Shown piece by piece: positions 21,913-33,839 of a DNA stretch of 64,000 nt. Each line of letters starts with the position of its first letter. Within the stretch, counting starts at the first letter, position 1. Source of the DNA: Epiperipatus broadwayi (taxonomy: Eukaryota; Onychophora; Udeonychophora; Euonychophora; Peripatidae); assembly GCA_028023455.1 (NCBI GenBank), contig JAQFVV010012398.1, forward strand, positions 11,091,160 to 11,155,159, given 5' to 3'. Under the pieces are notes generated by a model. The model was not told the origin of the DNA, made no database searches, and saw only the letters and a list, made by a program, of their open reading frames with translations. The position numbers were made by a program, and so were the translations under genes.

Positions 21913-22551
21913 GTGATAAAGAAGATATTAGAAATTACAGACCTATCAGCCTTTTATCAGTTTTATACAAAATTTTTTACCAAGATAATTACAACTCGTC
22001 TACAAAGAACATTGGATTTCCACCAATCAAGGGAACAAGCTGGATTTAAAAGTGGTTTTAGTACAGTAGATCATATCCAGGTATTGAGAGAAGTTATAGA
22101 AAGGACAAATGAATATGAGTTGCCATTATGTTTTGGATTTGTAGATTATGAAAAGGCATTTGATTCTATAAACATTTCTTCAGTGATTAAAGCATTGGAT
22201 CATCAAGGTATAGATCCAGGATATTGTCATATTTTAAAGAATATTTATAAAAATGCAACAGCAACAATTAGATTACATAATGATACTGGGAAAGTCAACA
22301 TTGAGAAAGGTATAAGACAAGGTGACTCCATATCTCCAAAACTTTTTACAGCAGTGTTGCAAGAAGTATTTTGTGGATTAAAATGGGAAACTAAAGGAGT
22401 GAAAGTAAATGGAGATTATTTAAGTCATTTAGATTTTGCAGATGATATAGTTGTTTTTGCAAATAATGCTTTAGAGCTGCAGGAAATGTTGCAGGAGTTA
22501 TCAGATGAAAGTAGGAAAGTAGGACTAAAGATAAATGTTAAAAAAGACTAA
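21913..22551 (+). pseudogene. RTE reverse transcriptase palm (copy 2)
   Basis: RT motifs are intact: CFGFVDYEKAFDSI (motif A Asp), GIRQGDSISPKLF (motif B), HLDFADDIVVF (motif C, FADD), and KVGLKINVKK (motif D). The [14 protein letters not shown] block just upstream is in another frame because of one extra T near 21,975. A further frameshift in the A-run at ~22,540 ends the frame. The catalytic Asp triad is present, so only frame breaks disable this domain. Confidence 0.85.
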
Positions 22552-23207
22552 AGTAATGTTTAATCGATTTGTTCAAAATATGAAAATAAAGATTGATTAT
22601 GATGAATTAGAAGAAGTTAACAGTTACAAATACCTTGGTCAGATTATTAATACAGATGGAAACATAATGGATGAAATTAATCATAGAATTAAACTTGGTT
22701 GGAGTGCTTTTGTTAGAAATAACTTGATACTAAAAGGAAATATGCCTATGTGTTTGAAAAGGAAGGTTTTTAACAAATGAGTTTTACCAGTTCTTACTTA
22801 TGGATCTGAGACTTGGACACTTAATAGAAGAGCAATACAGAGACTCCAGACCACTCAAAGAAGTATGGAGAGATGCATGTTGGGAGTAACATGAAGAGAT
22901 CAAAAACGCAATGTATGGGTAAGAGAACAAACAGGTGTTACTGACCTCATTGAAAAAAAATAAAAAATTGAAGTGGAGTTGGGCTGGACATATTGCTAGA
23001 AGAGATGATAATAGATGGACAATTGAAATCTTAAACTGGATTCCAAGAGATTGTAAAAGACCCAGGAAGAAACCACTGTTGAGATGGATGGATGAAATAA
23101 GAAAGTGTGCAAGGGTGACGTGGAGAAGAGAAGCTAAAGATAGGACAAGACGGATTAAACTTGGAGAGACCATCCTGCAGTGGATTGATAATTGTTATTG
23201 TTGTTGA
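22535..23207 (+). pseudogene. RTE RT thumb and C-terminal region (copy 2)
   Basis: It continues with KVMFNRF, NSYKYLGQIINTDGN, and MCLKRKVFNK up to a TGA at 22,778 (Cys in copies 3 and 4). The region then reads VLPVLTYGSETWTLNRRAIQ, VTDLIEK, KLKWSWAGHIARR, and the basic tail RPRKKPLLRWMDEIRKC. The YGSETWT and WAGH-x-x-R blocks are hallmark C-terminal blocks of RTE proteins. A second TGA lies at ~22,891 and a frameshift near 22,955. Confidence 0.85.
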
Positions 23208-23219
23208 TGATGATGATAC

Positions 23220-24038
23220 ATGTGATAAATAAATAATTTAAATCTAAGAAGCTAATTATATTTCAATTAAAAATCACATGAAATCATTCTGAACACAGAT
23301 ACTCATGCACTTATAAATTAAATAAAATAATTCATCGCATTTATATACAAGAAAAAAGAATTAAGAGATCAAATGTTTCAGACAAAATAAGATATCACTT
23401 CATATGTACACATACATATATGTACATACAAATTAAGTCAATAATTGTATTTATATAAAAAATATTAACTCAATATGTACATATATATTAAGACATCAGT
23501 TATATATATATATAAATATTAAATCAATAAACAATTGATCTTACTTTATGAGGTGTATGATTTTATTTTTCTTATTAAACATTTAATTTACAAAGACAAA
23601 TAAAAAGCTGGAACTAGTTTATTCTCAATATAAAAAAAAGTTATAATCTATTATAATTCTTTTAAAAATTGTTAACCAGCTCAAGCCTCAAAGAAACTTC
23701 ATTTCCAAAGCTACAAATACAAATGATGGCATAAAGATTTTGATCTAGACAACTTCACGGAATCTTTTTTTAACAGACAAGCATTGACATCTAGCAATTC
23801 ATAAAGAGGCTGACATAATGATGATGAGTGGAGTTAGGGTACTCTGGAAATGGTTACTACTCTAAGTGGATTCCTTTGTTCAAATTATCCAACAGCATCC
23901 TAATAGCGTAATAATTAGCTATCCATACAATGACAATGTTTATTCCCTGGGATTGATCTTTATATACTGTAATGAATTATTTATACAGTTCACACCATCA
24001 ATTCAGGATGTCTTCAGCAGAGCAGCTCCTCAATCAAA
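23220..24038. other. AT-rich non-coding stretch
   Basis: Contains loosely repeated TATGTACATA-type phrases at 23,400-23,500 and short TA runs. No gene was recognised; the ORF 23,866-24,060 runs into the SINE's poly-T and is probably chance. Confidence 0.55.
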
Positions 24039-24054
24039 GCTTGTCTTTTTTTTT

Positions 24055-24138
24055 TTTTAATGAGTCAAAGCGTAGCCCGCGAAGCGAACCCCGGGACAAC
24101 TGCTTGTAAGGGGCTGTGCTAACCACTCGGCCATCAAC
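24055..24138 (-). mobile_element. tRNA-derived SINE, copy 2
   Basis: Minus strand: AAGCGTTGATGGCCGAGTGG (5' end and A-box region), AGCACAGCCCCTTACAAGCAG, a B box GGGTTCGCTTCGCGG, and an A-tail. The flanks GCTTGTCTTTTTTTTT (24,039) and GCTTGCCTTTTTTTTT (24,139) form a ~16-bp target-site duplication with one mismatch. It is slightly shorter than the other copies because of a few internal deletions. Confidence 0.85.
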
Positions 24139-24154
24139 GCTTGCCTTTTTTTTT

Positions 24155-25186
24155 CTCTGGCCAAACAATAATAATCCCAATATTTTTTTTACAACTTATT
24201 TATAGTCCCATAAATGAAAAAAAAAAAATGCTGCCAGCTAGCTTTGTTTTTCTTTATCTAACTTTTTTGTTTCTATTTTAATCATCAGATAAATATTTTA
24301 ATTAATTAATAACAATAATGTTACAAAGAGCAAAATGATTTAATCAATACCGGATTAAAAAAATTTTTTTCAAAGTTTCAATAACTCTTATAAGAGAAAA
24401 TAAAATCAGATGAAAGATATTCATATATGTTAAAATTTCTTTAACATTTTTATACACTTAAATGCAATCTTTTTTATAATTTCTTTTTTATTTTGCTTAC
24501 AAATTCCTTAATAATTTTACCATACATGTATTTTAATTAATTCCATCTTTATAACATAAAAAAAATAAACTTAATTTTCTCTTTTTTTAAATTTTATATG
24601 TATAACAAAATAAATTATAGAGGACTTTGTGATAAAAATAATATATATAATAAAATGTATTTATAATAAAATGTAAATGTTGTGTGTGCATATATTATGT
24701 CTTTAGACATATATTTCTTTATTTGTTTCTCTTTTTCAAGATTTCTATTTAAATTTTATAGAGACACGATTGGTATTTTTATCTTATGCATCTGTTTATG
24801 AGGATACCTGAGACTAACTTATGATGGGGCTTGATTATCATCATCCCTATCACAATATAAATCTATAGACATTTCTTTCTCTTTTTTGTATTTGCTTTTA
24901 TATATAATGATTTATAATTTTTTCTTATTGTTTTATTATTTTCATATGTTACTGGTTTTCTATTATGTTCATATTTATTTTACTTTCTATATCTATAAAG
25001 AGCATAAATAATGCATATTTTGAATCAAATTGCTATATAGCCATATCATGATATTTTCCTTTCTTTGACTTTTGGAAAACTATCAATGTACCTTTTTCAC
25101 ATTTTATACATTGTATTTTATATAAGAGACCAATTTTTATTTTGTTCTTAGCAATGTATCTAGTGTTGTCTTAACAAAGTCTTAAA
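24155..25186. other. AT-rich non-coding stretch
   Basis: Poly-A/T runs and T-rich sequence; no gene or element was recognised. Confidence 0.55.
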
Positions 25187-26010
25187 AACAATGGACAGAT
25201 TTTAGTTGTATTTATATGTTGGACTATTTCCATTATCTAATATCAGTATTGAATGTCATTAGAAAAATTTAGTTTTATTTAAATATTCCAAATAAATTCA
25301 ATTGTTAGTAATAGCACACAGGTTAGTAATATACACAATGTTCTAAGCAGTACTATTCTTCCCTCTTTTTTAGGTGTTGCTGGCTTAACCAGTAACAGTA
25401 CTAGCATGAGAATCAAACCTGGGTTCTTAGATTATTTGAGTATTGAATTTTAAGGTAATGTTCTAACCAGCTGAACTATCCTGCCAAAGGCAACAGTCAG
25501 TAAAAAGGTACAAAGAAAAAAATTTAAAAAAGCTGCTCACATGACAATGGGAAACAATCCCATAAGCCAACCTAGTGTGACTATACATAATGTATGGAAA
25601 CCACTAATCAACTTTGCTCTTAGGAAAAAGTAGAGTAATCAAAGGAAGTTCATAGATAAGTATATGAAATTTCTACTGACTGTTGCCTTTGGCAGGATGG
25701 CTCAGTTGATTACAGCATTACTTTATATTCAATATTCAAAGAAGCTAAAGGTTGAGGTTTTATTCCCATGCTAATACTGTCATGGGTCAGCCTAGCAACA
25801 CCTGAGGAAGAGAGAGCAATAATACCTCTCAAAATTCATATACTAACATGTATGATATTACTAACAGTTGAATGTATTTGGAATATTTAAATAAAGTTAA
25901 ATTTTTCTAAAGACATTCAATACTCATATTAGATGATGGAAATAGTCGGATATATAAATACAACTAAAACACCATCATCATATTTCAGGAAAACAACAAT
26001 GGACTGATTT
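25187..26010. mobile_element. Long palindrome with tRNA-like arms, flanked by a TSD
   Basis: Left arm ~25,200-25,505 and right arm ~25,673-25,966 are diverged inverted repeats around a ~167-bp spacer. Each inner arm starts with a tRNA-like unit (GGCAGGATAGTTCAGCTGG on the minus strand from ~25,491; GGCAGGATGGCTCAGTTG on the plus strand from ~25,692) with B-box-like GGTTTGATTCT or GGTTTTATTCC. An AAGCCAGCAACACC-type domain and a ~170-bp tail follow. AACAATGGACAGATTT (25,187) and AACAATGGACTGATTT (25,995) form a 16-bp target-site duplication with one mismatch around the whole. Probably two head-to-head SINEs or an inverted SINE dimer. Confidence 0.7.
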
Positions 26011-28197
26011 ATTTCTAAGGCCATTCCAATGTTTTTTTTTACTATTATAACAGCTGTTCTTACATGGTAAGTTTATTCTATTTCATATTTTTGTCTCAGA
26101 AAAAAAAAAAAGACTTAGTTTTCTAGAAGGGAAAATATATAACCAAGAATTGTGTGTGATGGCAAACTACATTAATATCAAGTGCAGCCAAAATGAAAAA
26201 AAAACTGAAGCAAATTCTCAAAAAAATTTCCAAAGCTCATTCAATCAAGAATTGCACCTCAATTTCAATTCTGGGCTAGGTGAACTTTGAATAACTAGTA
26301 AACAAAATCTATCCTGAAAAAATATTCTACATCAGCATTAACAAGAGTGTAACGAAAAAATGTAATTTTGAAGAACTTATTTAGAAAAACAGCGATTATG
26401 TGATGTTTAGTGATTTATTTGGAAGTTAGCAATTTTTTTGTAAAAGACATTTTTAAACCAAAAAATATGTCACTATTAGAAGATTGTTTTTGAAAACAAC
26501 TTATTTTTAAGACAACATTTCTTAATTAAAAAGTTCAATACAGCAACCAGAAACAATATTTCTATTGGATAAAAATAAATCACTTTTGTCAAAACTATAA
26601 ATAAAATACTTCTTAAAATTTAATAACAATAAATAATTTATTAACTTTTAGAATTTGTTTTCTTTCTGGAAGATAACTAACCCTAAATATATTCTTTTAA
26701 AAAGATAAAATTCAAATGTCTAATAATTTGCTTTTCTAACTTTTTGAATAAATAATTTTACACCCAATGACACCATGCTTCATTGTAATAGGTAAGAAGT
26801 ATTTTTAAATATTTATTTTTGTATTAAATATATATACCTAAATGGATATATATATATATATTGATTTTTAAAATTTCTATCACTTGAAAATTTACATATG
26901 TAATAATTACAGTTAAGATTATAAATATATTATATAGAAAACAGGTTTGATTGTAAAAATAAAATGTTAAAATATGGGGGGAAAAAATAATGAAAGCTTC
27001 ATTAGATACTATTCAAAATAGACAGGATGAGTTTTTCAACTCGACAGGTTAAATTACACTGAAGATAAAAAAAAAAGATAAATATATAAAATATGTTACA
27101 TTAAAAATAACTAATAATTTTACAAATGTTTATAAAACTTCAATAAATTTAATTAATAACTAGTCAATTTGAATAATTATATAATAAGATAATATATATA
27201 TAGGTGTATAGGGCATGTTTTAATTTATTCTGTATTTTAATATGTTGTATAGTCAATTATTCAACTTTTATTGAAACTCTGTATCATAATTCTATTATAT
27301 TTTACTGATATTTTATTATGTTACAGTTGTTATTTCATTTCCATTATAGAACATTAAATAACATTCTATATGAAAGATTTGATTAAAGTTAAACAGATAC
27401 TTAACATTCGAGAAGAGCACAAATCCATGTGCTTTTTTTAAAAAGACATTTTTATGAAAAATTATTGATTTATATATATTGTAAAGGAATGGGTTCTAGC
27501 TTTGCATAATAGGAGACTTGATAGGCTGTCAGAATGGAGGAGAAAGAGCATTTGGGATTCTTATTTTCTAGATCCATGTCCATTTTGATCTCACTCCTAG
27601 AGATAACGTTAGCATACGACCATGCATCAAATATATATACAGTCATCTTTTTTCTCCATCCTTAATTTCCATTTATCCCAGAATTCAAGCTTAGGGAGAA
27701 AATGTATAATATTCTACTTCAGGTAATATTAATATTACTTACTATCTTTATTGTGTGAGCGTGTGATAAATTGATAACTGAATAAAAAATAAAAAAAATA
27801 AGTTTTTAATATGAAATCATGTTTTACAAATTTATTCACAATTATTTCGATTCATTCAACAAGAGATTATAACAAAAGCAATTAATCTGTGTAGATATCT
27901 ATGATTATTCTTTCATTAGTATAGTTAATACATATTATTCCATTCCCTCTTTCATTCTCAAAGAATAATCATTCAATATTAATACTAACAAGAAAAATTA
28001 AATCTTGTTATTATTTATATATACACTTGCTTGCTAATTTAGACTTTAGTAAAATTGTAATTCATTGTTTCCAATATGTTTAATGATTAATTCCTCATTA
28101 ACAATGTGGTGATGATATGGAATCCACCCTTCTATTATGATTTGCTTCTATAATGCTAGGAAAGACCATTCACACTAGAAAATTTTAATCATATATA
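26011..28197. other. AT-rich non-coding stretch
   Basis: No gene was recognised. A richer patch at 27,480-27,640 holds ~36 open codons (VKEWVLALHNRRLDRLSEWR), unidentified and possibly a transposon remnant. Confidence 0.5.
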
Positions 28198-29394
28198 CAC
28201 CTGGGTCTCTTTTTACGTGGACTTATTTAACACGATTTTGAAGTTACGCGATTCGTGTTTCATCGGAAGTCGACCTCCAATAATGCACTATTACTTTAAA
28301 TAATAAATTTCGCGCACTTATGTTATATTCAAAGTAATAGCACATTATTGGAATTCTACTTTCATCTTAGTAATTTCAATATTTTCAGTGCTTTATAATA
28401 GTAAGATTTTATGCAATAATGAAATTAAAATCACGATTTCCACATTTTATGTATACACACATTAAATTTTACAAGATTATAATGTAAATTTGTTCAAACA
28501 TTGTGCGTGTTAATTTTGCATTTTAAATCACATTCTGTTTTTGGTTTTTAAAAAAGAACATAATCAATTAGTAATCATTTAGTGTCCACAAGTTTATTTT
28601 TAACCGGTCAGTAATAGCAGTGGGCACAATTAAAAATTAAAATCTGATTTTTAATTGCAATTAAAAATTTAAAAATTACTTACGGGTGACTTGAAATTAA
28701 TGTGATGTAAAACGAAATTTGATTTTTAAACGGAATTAAAAATTAAAGACAAAAATAAGAATTTAATTTTTAGTTGTTAGTCTTAATTAAATTTTTCCCA
28801 GCAGTGGTGAATAAATGTCTTTTTATTATCATAAGTCTAAGTTCATAAACAATTAATAAAATCATCGTCGTTGTCAACAGAAAACCATTAACACAACATG
28901 AGAGTGAACTTAGCGCTAGTTGTATTTCCTCTTGTGAGAATAATTGCTGAGATATTCTTGACTTCGTTTAAGAGAAGCCAAATACCTCACATCACATGAG
29001 AATCTGATTTTTTACTAGTTTGCAAAGGAACATGTTTTTGGGCAAATAGCGATAATAATTAAAACATGTATAAAAAAATGTAAATTACTGTACTGTAAAT
29101 TACGCATAAAAATATATTATTTTGAATAAAATTAAATATTATAGTTAAAAAAAGTTTGTCTTGTATTAATTTTTTTCAAATTTGAAATTCTTTATTAGTC
29201 ATATTTTATTTTCTTCTTTTTTTTTTTTTTGCGCGAATTTTAAGGTAATTTTACGTTGGTGCTTTTATGCGAATTTTGAAAAATCACAGACCGCATCCCC
29301 CCTTTTTCAATGTAAGTTACGTCTATTTTTGCGCGATTTCGTTTGCGCGTGTTTTCTGAGGAACTTATCTATCACGTAAAACGAGACCCAGGTG
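28198..29394. mobile_element. Non-autonomous TIR element, TA target site (pogo/Tigger-like)
   Basis: Left end CACCTGGGTCTCTTTTTACG and right end (reverse complement) CACCTGGGTCTCGTTTTACG match over ~22 bp with one mismatch. Each is flanked outside by TA (28,196-28,197 and 29,395-29,396), as expected for the Tc1/mariner/pogo superfamily. Subterminal GTTACGCG and TTGCGCGATTTCG phrases recall Tigger-type ends. The ~1.2-kb interior has no transposase, only AT-rich sequence with AATTAAAAATT repeats. Confidence 0.7.
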
Positions 29395-29399
29395 TACTG

Positions 29400-29744
29400 A
29401 AAAACAAATAAATGATGAAATGATCAGTATCAACAAACAAATAACAATGTAACTACACAAGCGTTGGTATTTAATGTGTAAGAATATAAAATCTTACCTC
29501 TAGCCCTGGTGATGATTAAATTCATCTGCAAGCAAGTTCAAACATGACCAAATATTTTATTTCAATTCAAAAATAAGGCTAATAATGTTTTCCCTTTTCT
29601 AACATGTAAAGAATTTATACCCCCCACCCCCACCCAATTGATGGTAAAGGAAAAAATAAACAAAAAATACAGATTAAAAAAAATGATAACAATCTAAGAT
29701 AAATAAAGTCTATAAAGAAAAATGTCTTAAAAGGATTATATGTC
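29400..29744. other. AT-rich non-coding stretch
   Basis: A C-rich run (CCCCCCACCCCCACCC, ~29,620) and AT-rich sequence; no gene was seen. Confidence 0.5.
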
Positions 29745-30330
29745 TTTATTGCTACAGTTCATGATCCAATTGGGGGGATTCAAGTGTTCTAGGATGTACA
29801 TGATGATGATCATGATTTCTCTCTTCCATATAGCATGTCTTGATGTCTTGAATTGTTAAGTTTGCAGTTTTACATCACATAGTAAGGTTGGTGGTGCTTT
29901 CAGCATAGATTAATAGATGCTGTTTCAAGTCAAATTCAGTTTTGGCATTTACACTCCATGGGTGACAAATATTTTACCATGAGGTAACTTCACACTTAGC
30001 AGTGCTGTTTGTTTGTGTCTCTATATATGTAATTGACCAGAGTCCTTGAGTTTGTTGAATAGCAAGATATTGGCTATTGAAAATGTCAAGTTAAAGTTGA
30101 TTTAAATCTTCGGCTCAAGATTGAAAATATTCTAGAAGTGTCGAATAGCTTTAAAGCTGTTTCTAAGATTTATAACTTTAAATTCCCTTAGTTTACTGAC
30201 TTTAGATCCGTCCACCTTATTTCTGTTCTTGTCCGTCTTGTATGAGATATTCTCGTTTCAATTTTTACTTTGATAGCCACAAATTTTTCTCTTCGAATGA
30301 CAATTTTGATTTTCTGCTCACAAAGTATAC
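29745..30330 (-). pseudogene. Decayed coding remnant with C2H2-like module
   Basis: A minus-strand frame from ~30,030 reads SITYIETQTNSTAKCEVTSW, a stop, NICHPWSVNAKTEFDLKQHL, LIYAESTTNLTM, a stop, CKTANLTIQDIKTCYMEE, and ends at a TAG (29,752-29,754) followed by AATAAA (29,745-29,750). The F-x-L-x-x-H layout after a Cys resembles the C2H2 module ending many LINE proteins, with missing Cys/His residues. A leucine-rich-repeat-like phrase (KLREFKVINLRNSFKAI) lies upstream in another frame, so an LRR protein pseudogene is an alternative. Family unresolved. Confidence 0.3.
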
Positions 30331-30771
30331 ATATTGGTTGGCCGACAAGAGTTTTTGATCTACTTTTTGAGAAGTATATATATTTTGCTGCTTACCAAAA
30401 TGAGGTTGTTCTTTTTAGTTAATTTAACCTTTTCAAAGAGCGAGTTTGAGTTCATGCATTGTAATATGTCTATATTAAACAGTAATTGACAAGAAGTTTT
30501 TATAATAAAGTATCAATATTTAAATTTTACAGTTTAGTTTGGATTATTTATTTTATCTTACGTTTGTTAAATATTTAATTATAGAAACAATTAAATGTTT
30601 TTCAGCTACAATGTTTGTGAACACTTTCATCTTTTGGGAATACATTTTATCTGATTACAATCTCTTTCCATATAACTTTCTTTATATTATATGTAGGGAA
30701 TATTGTTACTGTGGGTATTGATTGAAGTAGCTAAGGGTGTTTAATGGTGCTTGGTGGAATGTAAGACATCT

Positions 30772-30823
30772 TACAATATATATATATTCACTAGAGGGAA
30801 CAATATATATATATTCACTAGCT
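30772..30823. repeat. Short direct repeat, ~28-bp period
   Basis: ATATATATATATTCACTAG occurs twice, separated by AGGGAACA. It looks like a small slippage duplication. Confidence 0.75.
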
Positions 30824-31054
30824 CCAATCAAGCTTTCATTTATAACTTTTAAATTACTGGTGATGCAATTAAATGAGAGAGAATATAGACCAAATAACAT
30901 TTTAAGCAAACATTTATTTATTCAACATACCCATTGATTTAAAAATAAATATAACAAAACACAAAAGAATAAATATGTATACATTCATTGTTAAGAAATT
31001 CAATATTACTAATTGTACATTATAGTTCATTTCATTAAAAGAAAATATATTTGT

Positions 31055-31340
31055 CTAGATATGTATGATTGAAAATGTATATTTACTTAGATTTTTCATG
31101 ATATCAAGATGAAACATCACCATTAGTTTTGATTTCCAACTGTTTGGCCTTTTGATCTCCATTGATGGTTTCATGGGTTTCCTTTTGTACCTTTGACAGA
31201 TAATGGGAGAGAGACAGTATGAGGCAGCATCTATATTATGCATGAGGCATTGATACCAGGTGAGAGCAGTTGTAGGAACAGAGGCTCTGGGACATGAAGC
31301 CCAGTCAAACCCTCCAAATGTTTTCTAGCAACACACGGTG
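31055..31340 (-). other. Unrecognised open stretch
   Basis: One minus-strand frame is open for over 80 codons from ~31,320 (FGGFDWASCPRASVPTTALT, MHNIDAASYCLSPIICQRYK) in sequence richer than its surroundings. No domain was recognised, no start or splice context is convincing, and a stop lies upstream. It may be a retroelement or gene remnant. Confidence 0.2.
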
Positions 31341-32141
31341 CTAATTTTGTGGCTTATATGTTTATATTTTCCGCAGCAGTAAAGATTGGCTTGCTGATGA
31401 ATAACTTGATGAACGCTAACAGAAACTCAAATAAAATTCAAAACAGACTTGACTTGAGAGTCGAATAAACTGGAACAGAGACTCAAAAAAAAACTCTAAT
31501 GAAACTGGACAATTTTTATTTTAAAACATTTCATATTTATTTATTGTTTTAACTTTTTTCTCTCTCTCTATAAATTTAATTTATAAAAATGAGAGCAGGT
31601 TTTAAAATCTTTATCTCACCAGATTCATTTTCCCCACCCCACTCTTAATAAATAGTTTTATTCTAAAAGAAAATGATGCAATCTTTTATTTAATTCATTT
31701 TTGCAAATCTATCTTTTTTTTTAAGTATTTTTCCTTTGTTTTTTTTTAACCTTAATAATTTGTTTATTTATTTTAAATTATCAAATATGTAACACAGATA
31801 TATATATATATGTGAGTTTTATAACATATGAGATATCTCATTAGAGTTACAATATATCTATGCAGAATTGGATTATATTTTGACTAACAGAAAATACATA
31901 TTTCAAGATTGTAATGTTCTTAATAAATCTAACACAGGAAGTGATCATCGATTAGTAAGATGTAAGATACGTGTTAATGCAAAACTAGAATACGTGTTAA
32001 TGCAAAACTAGAGAGCCAAAAATTATTAAGACAAATGATATTTACGGAGATATTCCTAATCTTCAGAAACATTCTAATGAATTTAAATTAGAACTTACAA
32101 ATCGGTTTCAAGTATTAGTAGATTTTGAACATGATTCAGAT

Positions 32142-32489
32142 TTGAATGAAATTAATATGAAAATAACTGATACACTTTTAAAAAGTGCAACAAAGATAGC
32201 TGGTAGAAAAAAGCAGCAATTGACCAATAAAATTTCTACTGAGACTAGAGAATTTATGAAGAAAAGGAATATGAAGATATACAAAAATGATGCATTAAAA
32301 AGGATTGAATATCTCGAATCTTGTAAAACAGTGCGGAAAAGAATTGAAAATGATATAAGAAAGTATAACTGTGAACTAGCAAGGAAAGCTGTAGAAGAAA
32401 ATAAAAGTCTCAAGAATGTAAAACAACATTTTGGTATTGGTAGGAAATTTATATCTGCAATAAGAAAAAAAAGATGGAATTATTACTAA
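32142..32489 (+). pseudogene. RTE linker region (copy 3)
   Basis: 115 codons of the basic linker between endonuclease and RT. It is broken by an extra A in the run at ~32,466-32,472, after which the frame resumes as GIITKKRDDIMKWVEDFYQE. One codon fewer in the KKRN stretch distinguishes it from copies 1 and 2. Confidence 0.75.
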
Positions 32490-32838
32490 AAAGAGAGATG
32501 ACATCATGAAATGGGTAGAAGACTTTTATCAAGAATTATATAGTAATAAAGAGTAAGTACTTCCTATATCTATTACATCTGAATTGCCCAGAATTTTAAA
32601 TGAAGAAGTGAGACATGCAATTAAATGTATGAAGAAAGGAAAGGCTCCAGGTAATGATGAAATTATAATTGATATATTAAAAGAAGCAGGTGAAGAAATA
32701 GAAAAAAATTTAGCAAAGTTATATACCAAATGTCTAAATGATAAAGATGTACCAGATGATTAGAAGAATGCAGTAATAATATTAATATTTTAAAAAGGTG
32801 ATAAAGAAGATATTAGAAATTACAGACCTATCCGCCTT

Positions 32839-33770
32839 TTGTCAGTTTTATACAAAATTTTTATCAAGATAATTACAACTTGTCTACAGAGAACATTGGA
32901 TTTCCACCAACCAAGAGAACAAGCTGGATTTAAAAGTGGTTTTAGTACAGTAGATCATATCCATGTATTGAGAGAAGTTATAGAAAGGACAAATGAATAT
33001 GAGTTGTCATTATGTTTTGGATTTGTAGATTATGAAAAGGCATTTGATTCTATAAACATTTCTTCAGTGATTAAAGCATTGGATCATCAAGGTATAGGTC
33101 CAGGATATTGTCATATTTTAAAGAATATTCATAAAAATGCCACAGCAGCAATTAGATTACATAATGATACTGGGAAAGTCAACATTGAGATGGGTGTAAG
33201 ACAAGGTGACTCTATATCTCCAAAACTTTTTACAGCAGTGCTGCAAGAAGTATTTTGTGGATTAAAATGGGAAACTAAAGGAAAGTAAATGGAGATTATT
33301 TAAATCATTTAGATTTTGCAGATGATGTAGTTGTTTTTGCAAATAATGCTTCAGAGCTTCAGGAATTGATGCAGGAGTTATCAGATGAAAGTGGGAAAGT
33401 AGGACTAAAGATAAATGTTAAAAAGACTAAAGTAATGTTTAATCGATTTTCTCAAAATATGAAAATAAAGATTAATTATGATGAGTTCGAAAAAGTTAAC
33501 TGCTAGAAATACCTTGGTCAAATTATTAATACAGATGGAAACCTAATGGATGAAATTAATCATAGAATTAAACTTGTTTGGAGTGCTTTTGGTAGAAATA
33601 ACTTGATATTAAAAGGAAATATGCCTATGTGTTTGAAAAGGAAGGTTTTTAACAAGTGTGTTTTACCAGTTCTTACTTATAGATCTGAGACTTGGACACT
33701 TAACAGAAGAGCAATACAGAGACTTCAGGCCACTCAAAGAAATATAGAGAGGTGCATGTAAGGAGTACCA
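32839..33770 (+). pseudogene. RTE reverse transcriptase (copy 3)
   Basis: The 149-codon frame holds CFGFVDYEKAFDSI and GVRQGDSISPKLF and stops after a 5-bp loss near 33,280. Beyond this, DFADDVVVF (motif C), the thumb, and VLPVLTYRSETWTLNRRAIQ follow in shifted frames. Motif A and C Asp residues are intact. A TAG in the thumb (~33,504) and a TAA at ~33,758 add to the decay. Confidence 0.8.
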
Positions 33771-33839
33771 AGAAGAGATCGAAAACGCAATATATCGGTA
33801 AGAGAACAAACATGCATTACTGACCTCACTGAAAAAATT

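Larger units (their letters stand above)
19915..23215 (+). mobile_element. RTE non-LTR retrotransposon, copy 2 (near full length)
   Basis: About 3.3 kb with a short 5' region, an APE endonuclease, linker, RT, C-terminal region, and a 3' tail TTGTTGTTGATGATGATGAT. The fused endonuclease-RT without an upstream gag ORF, the ~3.2-kb size and the short-repeat tail instead of poly(A) are RTE-clade features. It is disabled by frameshifts near 20,940, 21,975, 22,540 and 22,955, and stops near 21,816, 22,778 and 22,891. It is the reference for the other RTE copies in the window. Confidence 0.9.

Noticed and set aside
22784-23173. 129-residue antisense ORF, with relatives at 33,734-34,186 and 38,078-38,539
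   Set aside because: Shadow of the RTE C-terminal coding region.
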